Below are positions 41,857 through 49,082 of a stretch of DNA of 64,000 nt, one piece after another (the first letter of the stretch is position 1; each line of letters starts with the position of its first letter). Position numbers and translations under genes: made by a program. Under the pieces are notes generated by a model. That model saw nothing but the letters and a program-made list of their open reading frames with translations, was not told the DNA's origin and did no database searches. This DNA is from Brevundimonas vesicularis. Its GTDB lineage: Bacteria > Pseudomonadota > Alphaproteobacteria > Caulobacterales > Caulobacteraceae. Location of the stretch: positions 2,852,001-2,916,000 of the forward strand of contig NZ_CP115671.1 in assembly GCF_027886425.1 (NCBI RefSeq), read 5' to 3'.

Positions 41857-43593
41857 TTAGTTTAGGCCCGCATCGGCGCGCCGTGCACGCGTGATCTCGG
41901 CCAGGTCCGCCATGATGCTCTCGGTCGTGGCCCAACGCCCGGCGCCCCGGCCCCGGCAGCGCCAGACGCGGCCGTCGGCGCCATAGACCTTCAACGCATT
42001 GCCCTCGCCGCGCAGGGTCGAGAACAGCGGATCGCCATGGTCGGCGTTCAGCGACACCGACGGGCGGATCACCCCGTCCTTCAGATGGGCGGCGCCGATC
42101 TGGCGAACCCCGCCGGCGGCCGAGGTCGCTTCGGTCAGGTGATCGCGCGGCACGTCGCCATCGGGCGAGCGACCGAACGCTTCGTGGCACAGCAGCCGCA
42201 CCTTGGCCGCCGCATCCAGGCCTTCCAGATCCGAGGACGGATCCTCCTCGGCAAAGCCCGCCGCGCGGGCGTCCGCCAGGGCTTCGTTGAAGGCCGCCCC
42301 GTCGCCCAGCCGCTCCAGCATGAAGTTGACCGTGCCGTTCAGCACCGCCTCGAAGCCGACCACCTCGCCGGCCGCACGGGCCGCGCGGACCGTCTCGATC
42401 ATCGGCGATCCGCCCCCGACCGAGGCCGACCAGAAGATGCGTCGGCCATTGGCTTTCGCCAGTTCTTGCAGGCCGCCCGGATCGCGGCTGACCGCCTGCT
42501 TGTTGGCGCTGGCGACATCGCAGCCGGCCTCGAGCGCAGCGCGGATCACCGCGTGGCCCGCCTCGCCTTCCGACAGGGCCTCCAGCACAATGTCGGGCTT
42601 CCTGGCCCAGAGGTCCGCCGGGTTGGAGGTGAACAACGAGGCCGGACAGTCCACGTCGCGCGCCTTTTTCGGATTGCGGACCAGCACGCCCACGACCTCG
42701 TAGCGAGGATCATCGAGCAGCTTGGCCAGCACGCCGCCGCCGACCACGCCGCATCCGGCGACCGCGACCTTCAGCGGCGGCAGGGCGGGCGCGGGACCGG
42801 GCGGCGCCGACTTGTCGCCGATGACCGTGCCGTCGGCGCGATCCAGCGCCGCCACCTCGATCTCGACCCCGCGGCTTTCGCCCAGGTCGATGGCGTCGTG
42901 CTGGACCAGAGCGCCGCCGAGCTTGCGCGCCACGTCCCACGATGCGCGGCGATAGCGCAGGGCTGGGGCCGTCTTGTCGTTGGGGTCGTGGTCGTAAAGG
43001 CCGTCCACGTCCTTGACCAATCGCACCTTCTTCAGCCCCAGCTCAGCGGCCAGGAAAACCGCCGTCAGGTCCGATCCGCCGCGTCCCAGCAGGGCCACCT
43101 TGCCGTCCGGCCGCACCGCGCCGAACCCGGGCACCACCACCACCTCGTGCCGATCCAGCGCCTGTTTCAGATGGTCGGGTCGCAGGCCGCAGGGGCGCGA
43201 ATGCTCCGGCTCGCCCTCCGCCACGATGCCCAGTTCGCGGACCGACAGGGCGCAGGCGTCCAGGCCGATCCGGTCGCAGGCGATGGCCACGAGCGCGGCC
43301 GATTTCTCCTCGCCCAGGGCCACATAGCCGGGCAGCAGGTCGTTGGAATGGGCCAGGCCCAGCGCCCGCGCCTCGCCCAGCAACCGGTCCGTCGCCCCGC
43401 CGAAGGCCGAGACCACCGCCACCACCTTTCGGCCAGCCCGCACATGGCCATAGACGGCCGAGGCGACCAGCGGCGCCTCCGCCGGGCTGCGCAGGATGGA
43501 CGAGCCGAACTTCAGCACCACGACCTCTGGTGCAGGCTGACTGCTGGGGTCGAGGCTTTCGGATTTTTCTACGACGGCGAGTTGGGCGGACAT
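41857..43593 (-). CDS. Aspartokinase-homoserine dehydrogenase fusion without ACT domain
   Basis: A 578-residue fusion. Residues about 24-262 are an amino-acid-kinase domain: KFGSS (28-32, where KFGGTS is usual), LLGRGGSDLTAV (about 168-179) and KDVDGLYDHDP. Residues about 274-578 are homoserine dehydrogenase: VAVAGCGVVGGGV binds NAD(P), LNGTVNFML and AEEDPSSDLEGLDAAAK hold the active site. ThrA-type enzymes of about 820 residues have ACT domains between the two; here they are missing. Allosteric control by threonine may thus be weak or absent, leaving the RNA attenuator upstream. Whether the kinase half is active is uncertain. ATG 43593 follows the attenuator terminator by 38 bases. Confidence 0.93.
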   Translation of the reverse strand: MSAQLAVVEKSESLDPSSQPAPEVVVLKFGSSILRSPAEAPLVASAVYGHVRAGRKVVAVVSAFGGATDRLLGEARALGLAHSNDLLPGYVALGEEKSAALVAIACDRIGLDACALSVRELGIVAEGEPEHSRPCGLRPDHLKQALDRHEVVVVPGFGAVRPDGKVALLGRGGSDLTAVFLAAELGLKKVRLVKDVDGLYDHDPNDKTAPALRYRRASWDVARKLGGALVQHDAIDLGESRGVEIEVAALDRADGTVIGDKSAPPGPAPALPPLKVAVAGCGVVGGGVLAKLLDDPRYEVVGVLVRNPKKARDVDCPASLFTSNPADLWARKPDIVLEALSEGEAGHAVIRAALEAGCDVASANKQAVSRDPGGLQELAKANGRRIFWSASVGGGSPMIETVRAARAAGEVVGFEAVLNGTVNFMLERLGDGAAFNEALADARAAGFAEEDPSSDLEGLDAAAKVRLLCHEAFGRSPDGDVPRDHLTEATSAAGGVRQIGAAHLKDGVIRPSVSLNADHGDPLFSTLRGEGNALKVYGADGRVWRCRGRGAGRWATTESIMADLAEITRARRADAGLN

Positions 43594-43630
43594 CGGGTTC
43601 TCGGGAAAGGTCGGGATGGGGTGGGGTGAA

Positions 43631-43664
43631 AAGAAAAACCCCGCCTGGGGGACCGGGCGGGGTT
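43631..43664 (-). terminator. Attenuator terminator before the homoserine dehydrogenase fusion
   Basis: On the minus strand AACCCCGCC (43664-43656) and GGCGGGGTT (43645-43637) form a 9-bp stem with a 10-base loop, followed by TTTCTT. The rising arm CCCGCCCG (43661-43654) is also complementary over 8 bp to CGGGCGGG (43712-43705) in the last codons of the leader peptide, giving a competing hairpin. Confidence 0.85.
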
Positions 43665-43694
43665 CGGGTTCTGCGGTTGCCGGGGTTCGGCGCG

Positions 43695-43769
43695 CTAAAC
43701 TCGTCCCGCCCGTTCGGGCATGGTGGTGGTGCCGGTGGTACCGCCGATAATCGTGCCGCCGAGAGTCAT
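43695..43769 (-). CDS. Leader peptide of the threonine attenuator
   Basis: A 24-codon frame on the minus strand from ATG 43769 to TAG 43695-43697. The core reads GGTIIGGTTGTTT, so 9 of the first 16 residues are Thr or Ile, in the manner of E. coli thrL. The stop lies 30 bases before the terminator stem. Stalling at the Thr/Ile codons would leave the competing hairpin partner free. An in-frame GTG at 43835 would lengthen it to 46 residues; neither start has an obvious ribosome-binding site. The gene is too short for ordinary gene finders. Confidence 0.8.
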   Translation of the reverse strand: MTLGGTIIGGTTGTTTMPERAGRV

Positions 43770-44022
43770 GCCGAAACGCGTCGCGGCGAGGCCGGCGACG
43801 GTCGAAACTTCGGCGATGAGCGAGCGCTGTTGCACAGGGCAGGTCCGGTTGAAATCTGAGCCTAGGGTGATCGGACGACCCTGACCTTGTCAAGTCGCAT
43901 TGGATGATTTTTTCACGACACGTCGCTTATTGTGCGTTTTCACCCCCATCGCGTCGAGCCAAGCCGTCCATGAGGTTGAATTTTTCGCTTGACCGGCGCC
44001 GCCCGGATCATCAACGTAAAGT

Positions 44023-44139
44023 CACTCATCAAGACCAGCCGAGGGATTAGGCCCTTTGACGCTGGGGCAACCATCGGGTCTCACAGCTCGAAACGGTGCC
44101 AACTCCTGCGGGGTCCTTCGGGGTCGCGAGAGATGAGTG
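44023..44139 (+). promoter_or_regulatory. SAM-I (S-box) riboswitch upstream of metX-metB
   Basis: The sequence has the ordered landmarks of the SAM-I aptamer: ATCAAGA, CGAGGGAT, GGCCC, TGACGCTGGGGCAACC, GGTGCCAA and CTCCTGCG. P1 is a perfect 8-bp pairing of CACTCATC (44023-44030) with GATGAGTG (44132-44139). P2 pairs CCAGC (44035-44039) with GCTGG (44061-44065). P4 has a TTCG tetraloop. Downstream, CCGCATCG (44174-44181) pairs with CGATGCGG (44200-44207) just before the metX start, a possible ribosome-site sequestering hairpin. No T tract is present, so translational control is more likely. A TTGACC at 43989 may be the -35 box. Confidence 0.9.
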
Positions 44140-44214
44140 GAGCATCGACGAGACGACGCTCCACGCTCTGTCACCGCATCGAGACTTGCTGAGCGAGAAC
44201 GATGCGGAACGACG

Positions 44215-45267
44215 ATGACCCTGGCCGAAACCACCCTGCTCGAAGACCCGGACTGTCGCCGCGCGACAGCCCTTACCCCTGTCCGCGAACCGACGCGTGA
44301 GCGCGGCGGCGCCCGCGACGTCATCGTTCCCATTCCCGCCGACTTCCGCCTCGCCTCGAGCGAAAAGCTGAACCAGCCCAATATCGTCGGCCGCCTGCAC
44401 GGGCGAATCGGCGCCCCTGTCGTCGTGGTCGCCGGCGGCATCTCGGCCGGACGCTTCGTCCATCGGACGGAGACCAACGGCCTGGGCTGGTGGTCGGGCG
44501 CCGTTTCGGTGCGCGGGCCCATCGACCTGAGCCGGCTTCAGGTCCTGGCCGTCGATTTCGCCCCCGGCGCCGAGTTCCTGGATGCGCCCGTCACCATCAC
44601 CACCCAGGATCAGGCCCGCTTGCTGGCCTTGGTGCTGAACCATCTGAAGATCGAGCGCGTCGCCGCCTTCGTCGGCTGCTCGTACGGCGGCATGGTCGGC
44701 CTGGCCTTCGCCGAACTGTTCCCCGATTGGGCGGAGCAGCTGATCATCGTGTCGGCCGCCCACCGCGCCCATCCCCAGGCGACCGCCTGGCGCGGCATCC
44801 AGCGCCGCATCCTGCAGTTCGCCGTCGCCGCCGGCCGTCCGGAAGAAGGCGTCGCCCTGGCCCGCGAACTGGCCATGACCACCTATCGCACGGCCGAGGA
44901 ATTCGACGACCGCTTCGACACCACCGCGCCCTCAGCCGTCGGCGGCGCCTATCCCGTCTGCGACTATCTGACGGCGCGGGGCCAGGCCTACCGGACCCAC
45001 ACCACCCCGGCCCGCTGGCTGTCGATGTCCGATTCTCTGGACCGCCACAGCGTGACGCCGGAAGCCATCACGACCCCCGTCACCCTGATCGGCTTCACCT
45101 CCGACCGTCTGGTGCCGATCGACGACATCCGCGAACTGGCCGCGCGGTTGCCAACCCTGTGGCGCTTCGTCGAGGCGCCCTCTCTCTATGGCCACGACGC
45201 CTTTCTGAAGGAGGACGCCTTCGTCGGCGACATCCTCCGCGCCGCCTTGAAGGATATCAAAGCATGA
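44215..45267 (+). CDS. metX: Homoserine O-acyltransferase, MetX type
   Basis: A 350-residue alpha/beta-hydrolase-fold enzyme that acylates homoserine, committing it to methionine. The nucleophile elbow is GCSYGGM (Ser156), and TSDRLVPIDDI and GHDAFLKED hold the catalytic Asp and His. The elbow differs from the GGSMGGM of acetyltransferases and resembles the subgroup shown in some proteobacteria to use succinyl-CoA, so the acyl donor is open. ATG 44215 lies just after the riboswitch expression platform; the frame extends back into the riboswitch but is not coding there. The stop overlaps the metB start. Confidence 0.92.
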   Translation: MTLAETTLLEDPDCRRATALTPVREPTRERGGARDVIVPIPADFRLASSEKLNQPNIVGRLHGRIGAPVVVVAGGISAGRFVHRTETNGLGWWSGAVSVRGPIDLSRLQVLAVDFAPGAEFLDAPVTITTQDQARLLALVLNHLKIERVAAFVGCSYGGMVGLAFAELFPDWAEQLIIVSAAHRAHPQATAWRGIQRRILQFAVAAGRPEEGVALARELAMTTYRTAEEFDDRFDTTAPSAVGGAYPVCDYLTARGQAYRTHTTPARWLSMSDSLDRHSVTPEAITTPVTLIGFTSDRLVPIDDIRELAARLPTLWRFVEAPSLYGHDAFLKEDAFVGDILRAALKDIKA

Positions 45268-46445
45268 CCGCCCGTCCCGCCAATCCGCACACCATCGCCG
45301 CCCGCACGGGCGTGGACATGGACACGGCCCATGGCGCGGTCATGCCGCCGCTGTATCTGTCGTCCAACTATTCCTTCGCCGGCTTCGATCAGAAGCGGAA
45401 GTACGACTACAGCCGTTCGGGCAATCCCACCCGCGACGTGCTGGCCGAGACCCTGACCGAGTTGGAAGGCGGCGCCGGCTGCGTCATCACCGCCACCGGC
45501 ATGGCGGCGGTCGACCTGCCCCTGACCCTGCTGGAGCCGGGCGACCTGCTGATCGCGCCGCACGACTGCTACGGCGGCACCTGTCGCCTGCTGAACGCCC
45601 GCGCCCGAAAGGGACATTTCGAACTGCTGCTGGTCGATCAGGGCGATCCCGTCGCCTTCGAGGCCGCCCTGGCGCTGAAGCCCAAGCTGGTGCTGGTCGA
45701 GACCCCGTCCAACCCGCTGCTGCGTCTGGTCGATGTCGCCGACATCTGCACCCGCGCCCATGCGGCGGGCGCCAAGGTCGTGTGCGACAACACCTTCCTG
45801 TCGCCGGCGCTGCAGAACCCGATCAAACTGGGCGCTGACTTCGTGGTCCACTCGACGACCAAGTTCATCAACGGCCATTCCGACGTGGTCGGCGGCGCCG
45901 TCATCTCGGCCGACGCCGAGGATCACCAGACCCTGGCCTGGTGGGCCAACTGCACCGGCGTGACCGGCTCGCCCTTCGACGCCTATCTGACCCTGCGCGG
46001 CGTGCGCACTCTGTTCGCGCGCATCGAGCGGCAACAGGCCACGGCCGGCAAGATCGCCGAAAAGCTGGCCGCCCACCCGGCGGTCAAGGCTGTCCACTAT
46101 CCGGGCCTGAAGTCCCACCCCAACCACGCCCTGGTCGCGGCTCAGCAGGCCGGCCCCGGCGCCATGCTCAGCTTCGAACTGCAGGGCGGTACGGACGCCG
46201 TGCGCGATCTGGTCGAGACGCTGGAGATCTTCACCCTGGCGGAATCGCTGGGCGGCGTCGAAAGCCTGATCGCCCACCCCGCCACCATGACCCACGCCGC
46301 CATGACGCCGGAACAGCGCGCGACGGCCGGCATCGGCGACGGCCTGGTGCGCCTGTCGGTGGGTCTGGAGCATGTCGAGGATTTGATCGCCGACCTGTTC
46401 CCGGCGCTGGACGCCCTCGTCCCGGCGAAGGCGGAAGCGGCGTAA
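45264..46445 (+). CDS. metB: Cystathionine gamma-synthase / O-acylhomoserine sulfhydrylase (PLP)
   Basis: A 393-residue PLP enzyme of the Cys/Met metabolism family. YSRSGNPTRDVLAETLTELEGG opens the active site. GMAAVDLPL follows, and HSTTKFINGHSDVVGGAV holds the Schiff-base Lys at about residue 196. It condenses O-acylhomoserine with cysteine (MetB) or sulfide (MetZ); the two cannot be separated by eye. ATG overlaps the metX stop (ATGA), so both genes lie under the SAM-I riboswitch. Confidence 0.93.
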   Translation: MTARPANPHTIAARTGVDMDTAHGAVMPPLYLSSNYSFAGFDQKRKYDYSRSGNPTRDVLAETLTELEGGAGCVITATGMAAVDLPLTLLEPGDLLIAPHDCYGGTCRLLNARARKGHFELLLVDQGDPVAFEAALALKPKLVLVETPSNPLLRLVDVADICTRAHAAGAKVVCDNTFLSPALQNPIKLGADFVVHSTTKFINGHSDVVGGAVISADAEDHQTLAWWANCTGVTGSPFDAYLTLRGVRTLFARIERQQATAGKIAEKLAAHPAVKAVHYPGLKSHPNHALVAAQQAGPGAMLSFELQGGTDAVRDLVETLEIFTLAESLGGVESLIAHPATMTHAAMTPEQRATAGIGDGLVRLSVGLEHVEDLIADLFPALDALVPAKAEAA

Positions 46446-46497
46446 CTTTTTGCTTGCAGGAGGGGCCGAACCGGGGCAAATGCGCCGCCCCGGCCGC

Positions 46498-46572
46498 GGT
46501 CCCTTCGTCTATCGGTTAGGACGTCAGGTTTTCAACCTGAAAAGAGGGGTTCGACTCCCCTAGGGACTGCCA
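46498..46572 (+). tRNA. tRNA-Glu (TTC anticodon)
   Basis: A full cloverleaf can be drawn. The acceptor arm starts GGTCCCT and closes with AGGGACT. The D-arm has CGTCTATCGGTTAGGACG. The anticodon stem TCAGG/CCTGA has loop TTTTCAA, giving anticodon TTC. The T-arm is AGGGG-TTCGACT-CCCCT, and the 3' GCCA is encoded. It lies 52 bases after metB. No integrase or repeated att-like end is seen nearby. Confidence 0.95.
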
Positions 46573-46788
46573 CCGGCGGCGCCTTTGCAGCGCCCTTCCC
46601 GACCATCGTCGAGCGAACGCTCCGATCCCGGATTAAGATTTCGGTAACTATTTTGTTCGGAAACGGGCAGTAAGTCTTTCGATTCACGGACTTTTTTCGG
46701 ACGCAGTCAGGAACTATCCACAGGGACTGTGGTTAACCCCTCGTTAGCTCGGCGCAGAAGCGCCTCTCCCTCCTGCACCGAGATACTC
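46573..46788 (+). other. Non-coding gap after tRNA-Glu with near-DnaA and near-CtrA motifs
   Basis: The gap is AT-richer than its surroundings and holds no gene. CTATCCACAG and CTGTGGTTAA (46714-46736) face each other as two imperfect DnaA-like boxes. TTAA-N7-TTAG (46733-46747) is one base from the CtrA consensus TTAA-N7-TTAA. A GANTC methylation site (GATTC) is at 46681. These are weak, by-eye matches. Confidence 0.35.
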
Positions 46789-47055
46789 ATGTTTATCGCC
46801 ATCGCCCGCCCGGCGGTGGAGCCCAAAGGCCCCGACGCCGTCGCCGTCCCCGGCTCTCCCGCCATCGCCGAACTGTCGCCCCGCGCCCTGCATGCGCGCC
46901 TTCTCCAGAACGCCGCCCTGCGCCGCCTGCGCGGACTGGAGCGCCGCAGAGAGCAGCGTCTCGAAGACGCCGACTATTGGCTGCATGCCGCACCGATCGC
47001 CGTCCGGAAAGCCAGCGCCCTGCGCGAAGAGCGCAGCTTCTCGCCGATCCCCTGA
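46789..47055 (+). CDS. Small hypothetical protein
   Basis: An 88-residue frame from ATG 46789 (FIAIARPAVEPKGPDAV...) with a charged helical middle (RALHARLLQNAALRRLRGLERRREQRLED). No signal, membrane segment or known family is seen. Codon use fits the genome and the gene fills the space before galE. A longer frame upstream exists, but its extra residues look like translated promoter. Confidence is limited by its size. Confidence 0.5.
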   Translation: MFIAIARPAVEPKGPDAVAVPGSPAIAELSPRALHARLLQNAALRRLRGLERRREQRLEDADYWLHAAPIAVRKASALREERSFSPIP

Positions 47056-47133
47056 CAGTCGCCACACACCTCTGAATACATACGAGGGTGATTTGGGGTT
47101 GATTTACCGACCCTCGGTATCCGACAAGAGCGG

Positions 47134-48303
47134 ATGGGCGAAGTCGGATCGGCGCTGTCATCTGCGAAGGCGATCCTGGTCACGGGCGGCGCGGGCTATA
47201 TCGGCGCCCATGTGTGCGAGGCTCTTGCTGCCGCCGGCTATCTGCCCGTCACCTATGACAATCTGTCGACCGGCCGGCGCCGTCTCGTGCGCTGGGGACC
47301 GCTGGTCGAGGGCGATGTCTGGGACGCGGACAAGGTGCGCCACACCCTGATCGCCCACGACATCAGTGCCGTCATGCATTTCGCCGGCTCGTCCGTGGTC
47401 CCTGAATCAGTGCGCGCGCCGCTGGACTACTATCGCAACAATGTCGGCGGTCTGTTCGGCCTGTTGGGCGGGATGCGAGAAGCGGGCGTAAACCGGCTGG
47501 TCTTTTCCAGCACCTGCGCCGTCTATGGCGATCCCGGCGACGATCCGATCACGGAGGCGACGCGGCTGGCCCCCGTCACCCCCTATGGCCGCTCCAAACT
47601 GGGCTGCGAACAGATCCTGTCGGACGCCAGCGCAGCGCACGGGCTGAACGTCATCGCGCTGCGTTATTTCAACGCCAGCGGCGCCTCGGCGTCAGGCCTG
47701 ATCGGCGAAGATCGGCCAGTCGAGACCCATCTGATCCCGCGCGCCATGATGGCCCTACGCGGCCAGATCGACGATTTCGCCGTTCATGGGACCGATTATC
47801 CGACGCCCGACGGCACGGCGGTGCGCGACTATGTCCACGTCTGCGACCTGGCTCGGGGCCATCTCGCCGCCCTGACGCAGTTGCTCGGCGACCGACGCGG
47901 CTTTTTCGCCTGTAATCTGGGGGCGGGTTGCGGCCATTCGGTGCGGCAGGTGCTTGAGGCTATCACAAACCATAGCGGCCTCCGCCTGCCCGACGCAGCC
48001 GGAGCGCGCCGTGCGGGCGACCCGCCGCATCTTGTGTCGGACATCACCCTGGCGCGCCAGGCGCTGGGCTTTGCGCCACGCCAATCGGACCTGGCCTCCA
48101 TCGTCGCCAGCGCCTGGGCCTGGCACAGCCGGCTCAGCGCAGTTCGGGCATCCGCCGCCGCAGCGAGGCTTTCAGCTTTTCGAACTTCTGCCCCGCCGAC
48201 TTGGGCCTTACCCGCCGACGCAGCTCCAGCCCGCCACCCCATAGCGCATGGACCGGCGCTTCAAGATGCGGATGGCGATCATGCTGATGGACGATGGGGC
48301 TGA
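47134..48303 (+). CDS. galE: UDP-glucose 4-epimerase, with run-on C terminus
   Basis: The first 330 residues are a complete NAD-dependent epimerase: LVTGGAGYIGAHVCEAL (NAD-binding), SSTCAVYGDP with the catalytic Ser/Thr, TPYGRSKLGCEQ (Tyr and Lys), RYFNASGA, and the closing DYVHVCDLARGHL. It interconverts UDP-glucose and UDP-galactose. From about residue 334 (HSRLSAVRAS...) there is no family similarity. The frame runs 170 bases across the end of the convergent gene at 48134-49078, adding about 55 residues of antisense-coded protein. The natural stop appears to have been lost. Confidence 0.9.
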   Translation: MGEVGSALSSAKAILVTGGAGYIGAHVCEALAAAGYLPVTYDNLSTGRRRLVRWGPLVEGDVWDADKVRHTLIAHDISAVMHFAGSSVVPESVRAPLDYYRNNVGGLFGLLGGMREAGVNRLVFSSTCAVYGDPGDDPITEATRLAPVTPYGRSKLGCEQILSDASAAHGLNVIALRYFNASGASASGLIGEDRPVETHLIPRAMMALRGQIDDFAVHGTDYPTPDGTAVRDYVHVCDLARGHLAALTQLLGDRRGFFACNLGAGCGHSVRQVLEAITNHSGLRLPDAAGARRAGDPPHLVSDITLARQALGFAPRQSDLASIVASAWAWHSRLSAVRASAAAARLSAFRTSAPPTWALPADAAPARHPIAHGPALQDADGDHADGRWG

Positions 48304-49078
48304 TGGTGGCGTCGGGATTGACGACCTTGCCCCCTTCAAACCTCAGCGTTTCGCCGGGCGTCAGGCCCAGGGTCGCCACACGCCCGTAGTTGGGGCGCAA
48401 GCGCATCGCCGTCAGACCCTGATGGATCGCCATGTTGAAGGCCGCCTGATCGGCGCCGAACGCCCCGCCGATCTCGGATCGCGGCGTCGCCGCCAGCGAT
48501 AGAATCAGTCGCGACAGGCGCGAGACCTCGGCGCGCGGCCCAACGATGGTGCCGACGCACAGACAGGCCTTGTCGGCCAGTTGCCGCGCCTGGGCGTCGC
48601 CGAACAGGGCGCGTAGATACTTCATGTTGAAGGCATGATCGGCCAGCGGCGTCTCGGCCTCGACATAGGCCTCAAGTCCCTCGGGCGCCGGATCGAAGGG
48701 CGGCGCCTGGAAGATCACATCGCGCACGTCGCAGGCCAGGGCGGCGCCGGGTCGGTCGCCCAGCAGTCCGGCGAAGGCCACGAACCGCTGCATCACCGGA
48801 TGCGGCGCCCATCCGCGCCAGACCGGCGCATCGACGGCGGTCACCCGATGCTGGGCCAGAAAGGCGCGCAAAGCCGGTTCGGCGTCGACCACCAGGGCTG
48901 CCGGACCATCGAACACGGCCCGCAGCGACAGGACGAAGGGCGCGATGTCGGCCGCGTCGTATCCGGTGGCGTAGCCGACAACGACATCGCCGTCCGGCAG
49001 GGGCGTAAACCGGCGAGCGACCTCGAACGCCTCGGCCAGCCAGTCCAGATAGTCCGACCGAACTGCCCCCTGTTTCAT
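48134..49078 (-). CDS. Putative glycosyltransferase-like protein (GT-A style)
   Basis: A 314-residue soluble protein. PFVLSLRAVFDGPAALVVDAE looks like a first Rossmann-type strand. ALACDVRDVIFQAPPFDP holds a DxRD motif like the DxD-containing stretch of several GT-A glycosyltransferases. EIGGAFGADQAAFNMAIHQGL resembles their acceptor-side Asp-Gln motif. A basic C terminus (KLKASLRRRMPELR) follows. No CAZy family can be named from memory. It sits between galE and carA, starting four bases before the carA stop region; the galE context supports sugar transfer. Confidence 0.65.
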   Translation of the reverse strand: MKQGAVRSDYLDWLAEAFEVARRFTPLPDGDVVVGYATGYDAADIAPFVLSLRAVFDGPAALVVDAEPALRAFLAQHRVTAVDAPVWRGWAPHPVMQRFVAFAGLLGDRPGAALACDVRDVIFQAPPFDPAPEGLEAYVEAETPLADHAFNMKYLRALFGDAQARQLADKACLCVGTIVGPRAEVSRLSRLILSLAATPRSEIGGAFGADQAAFNMAIHQGLTAMRLRPNYGRVATLGLTPGETLRFEGGKVVNPDATISPIVHQHDRHPHLEAPVHALWGGGLELRRRVRPKSAGQKFEKLKASLRRRMPELR

Positions 49079-49082
49079 GGCG

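Noticed and set aside
43594..43893. N-terminal extension of the homoserine dehydrogenase fusion rich in His and Arg
   Set aside because: It reads through the attenuator leader and terminator in another frame, so it is not coding; the domain start is ATG 43593.
43870..44020. Full sigma-70 promoters for both divergent operons
   Set aside because: TTGACA on the minus strand (43893-43888) and TTGACC on the plus strand (43989-43994) look like -35 boxes, but I could not find convincing -10 boxes at proper spacing, so they are not listed as promoters.
46498..46572. tRNA-Glu as an attachment site of an integrated element
   Set aside because: No integrase, no direct repeat of the tRNA 3' end and no change in gene style are seen on either side.
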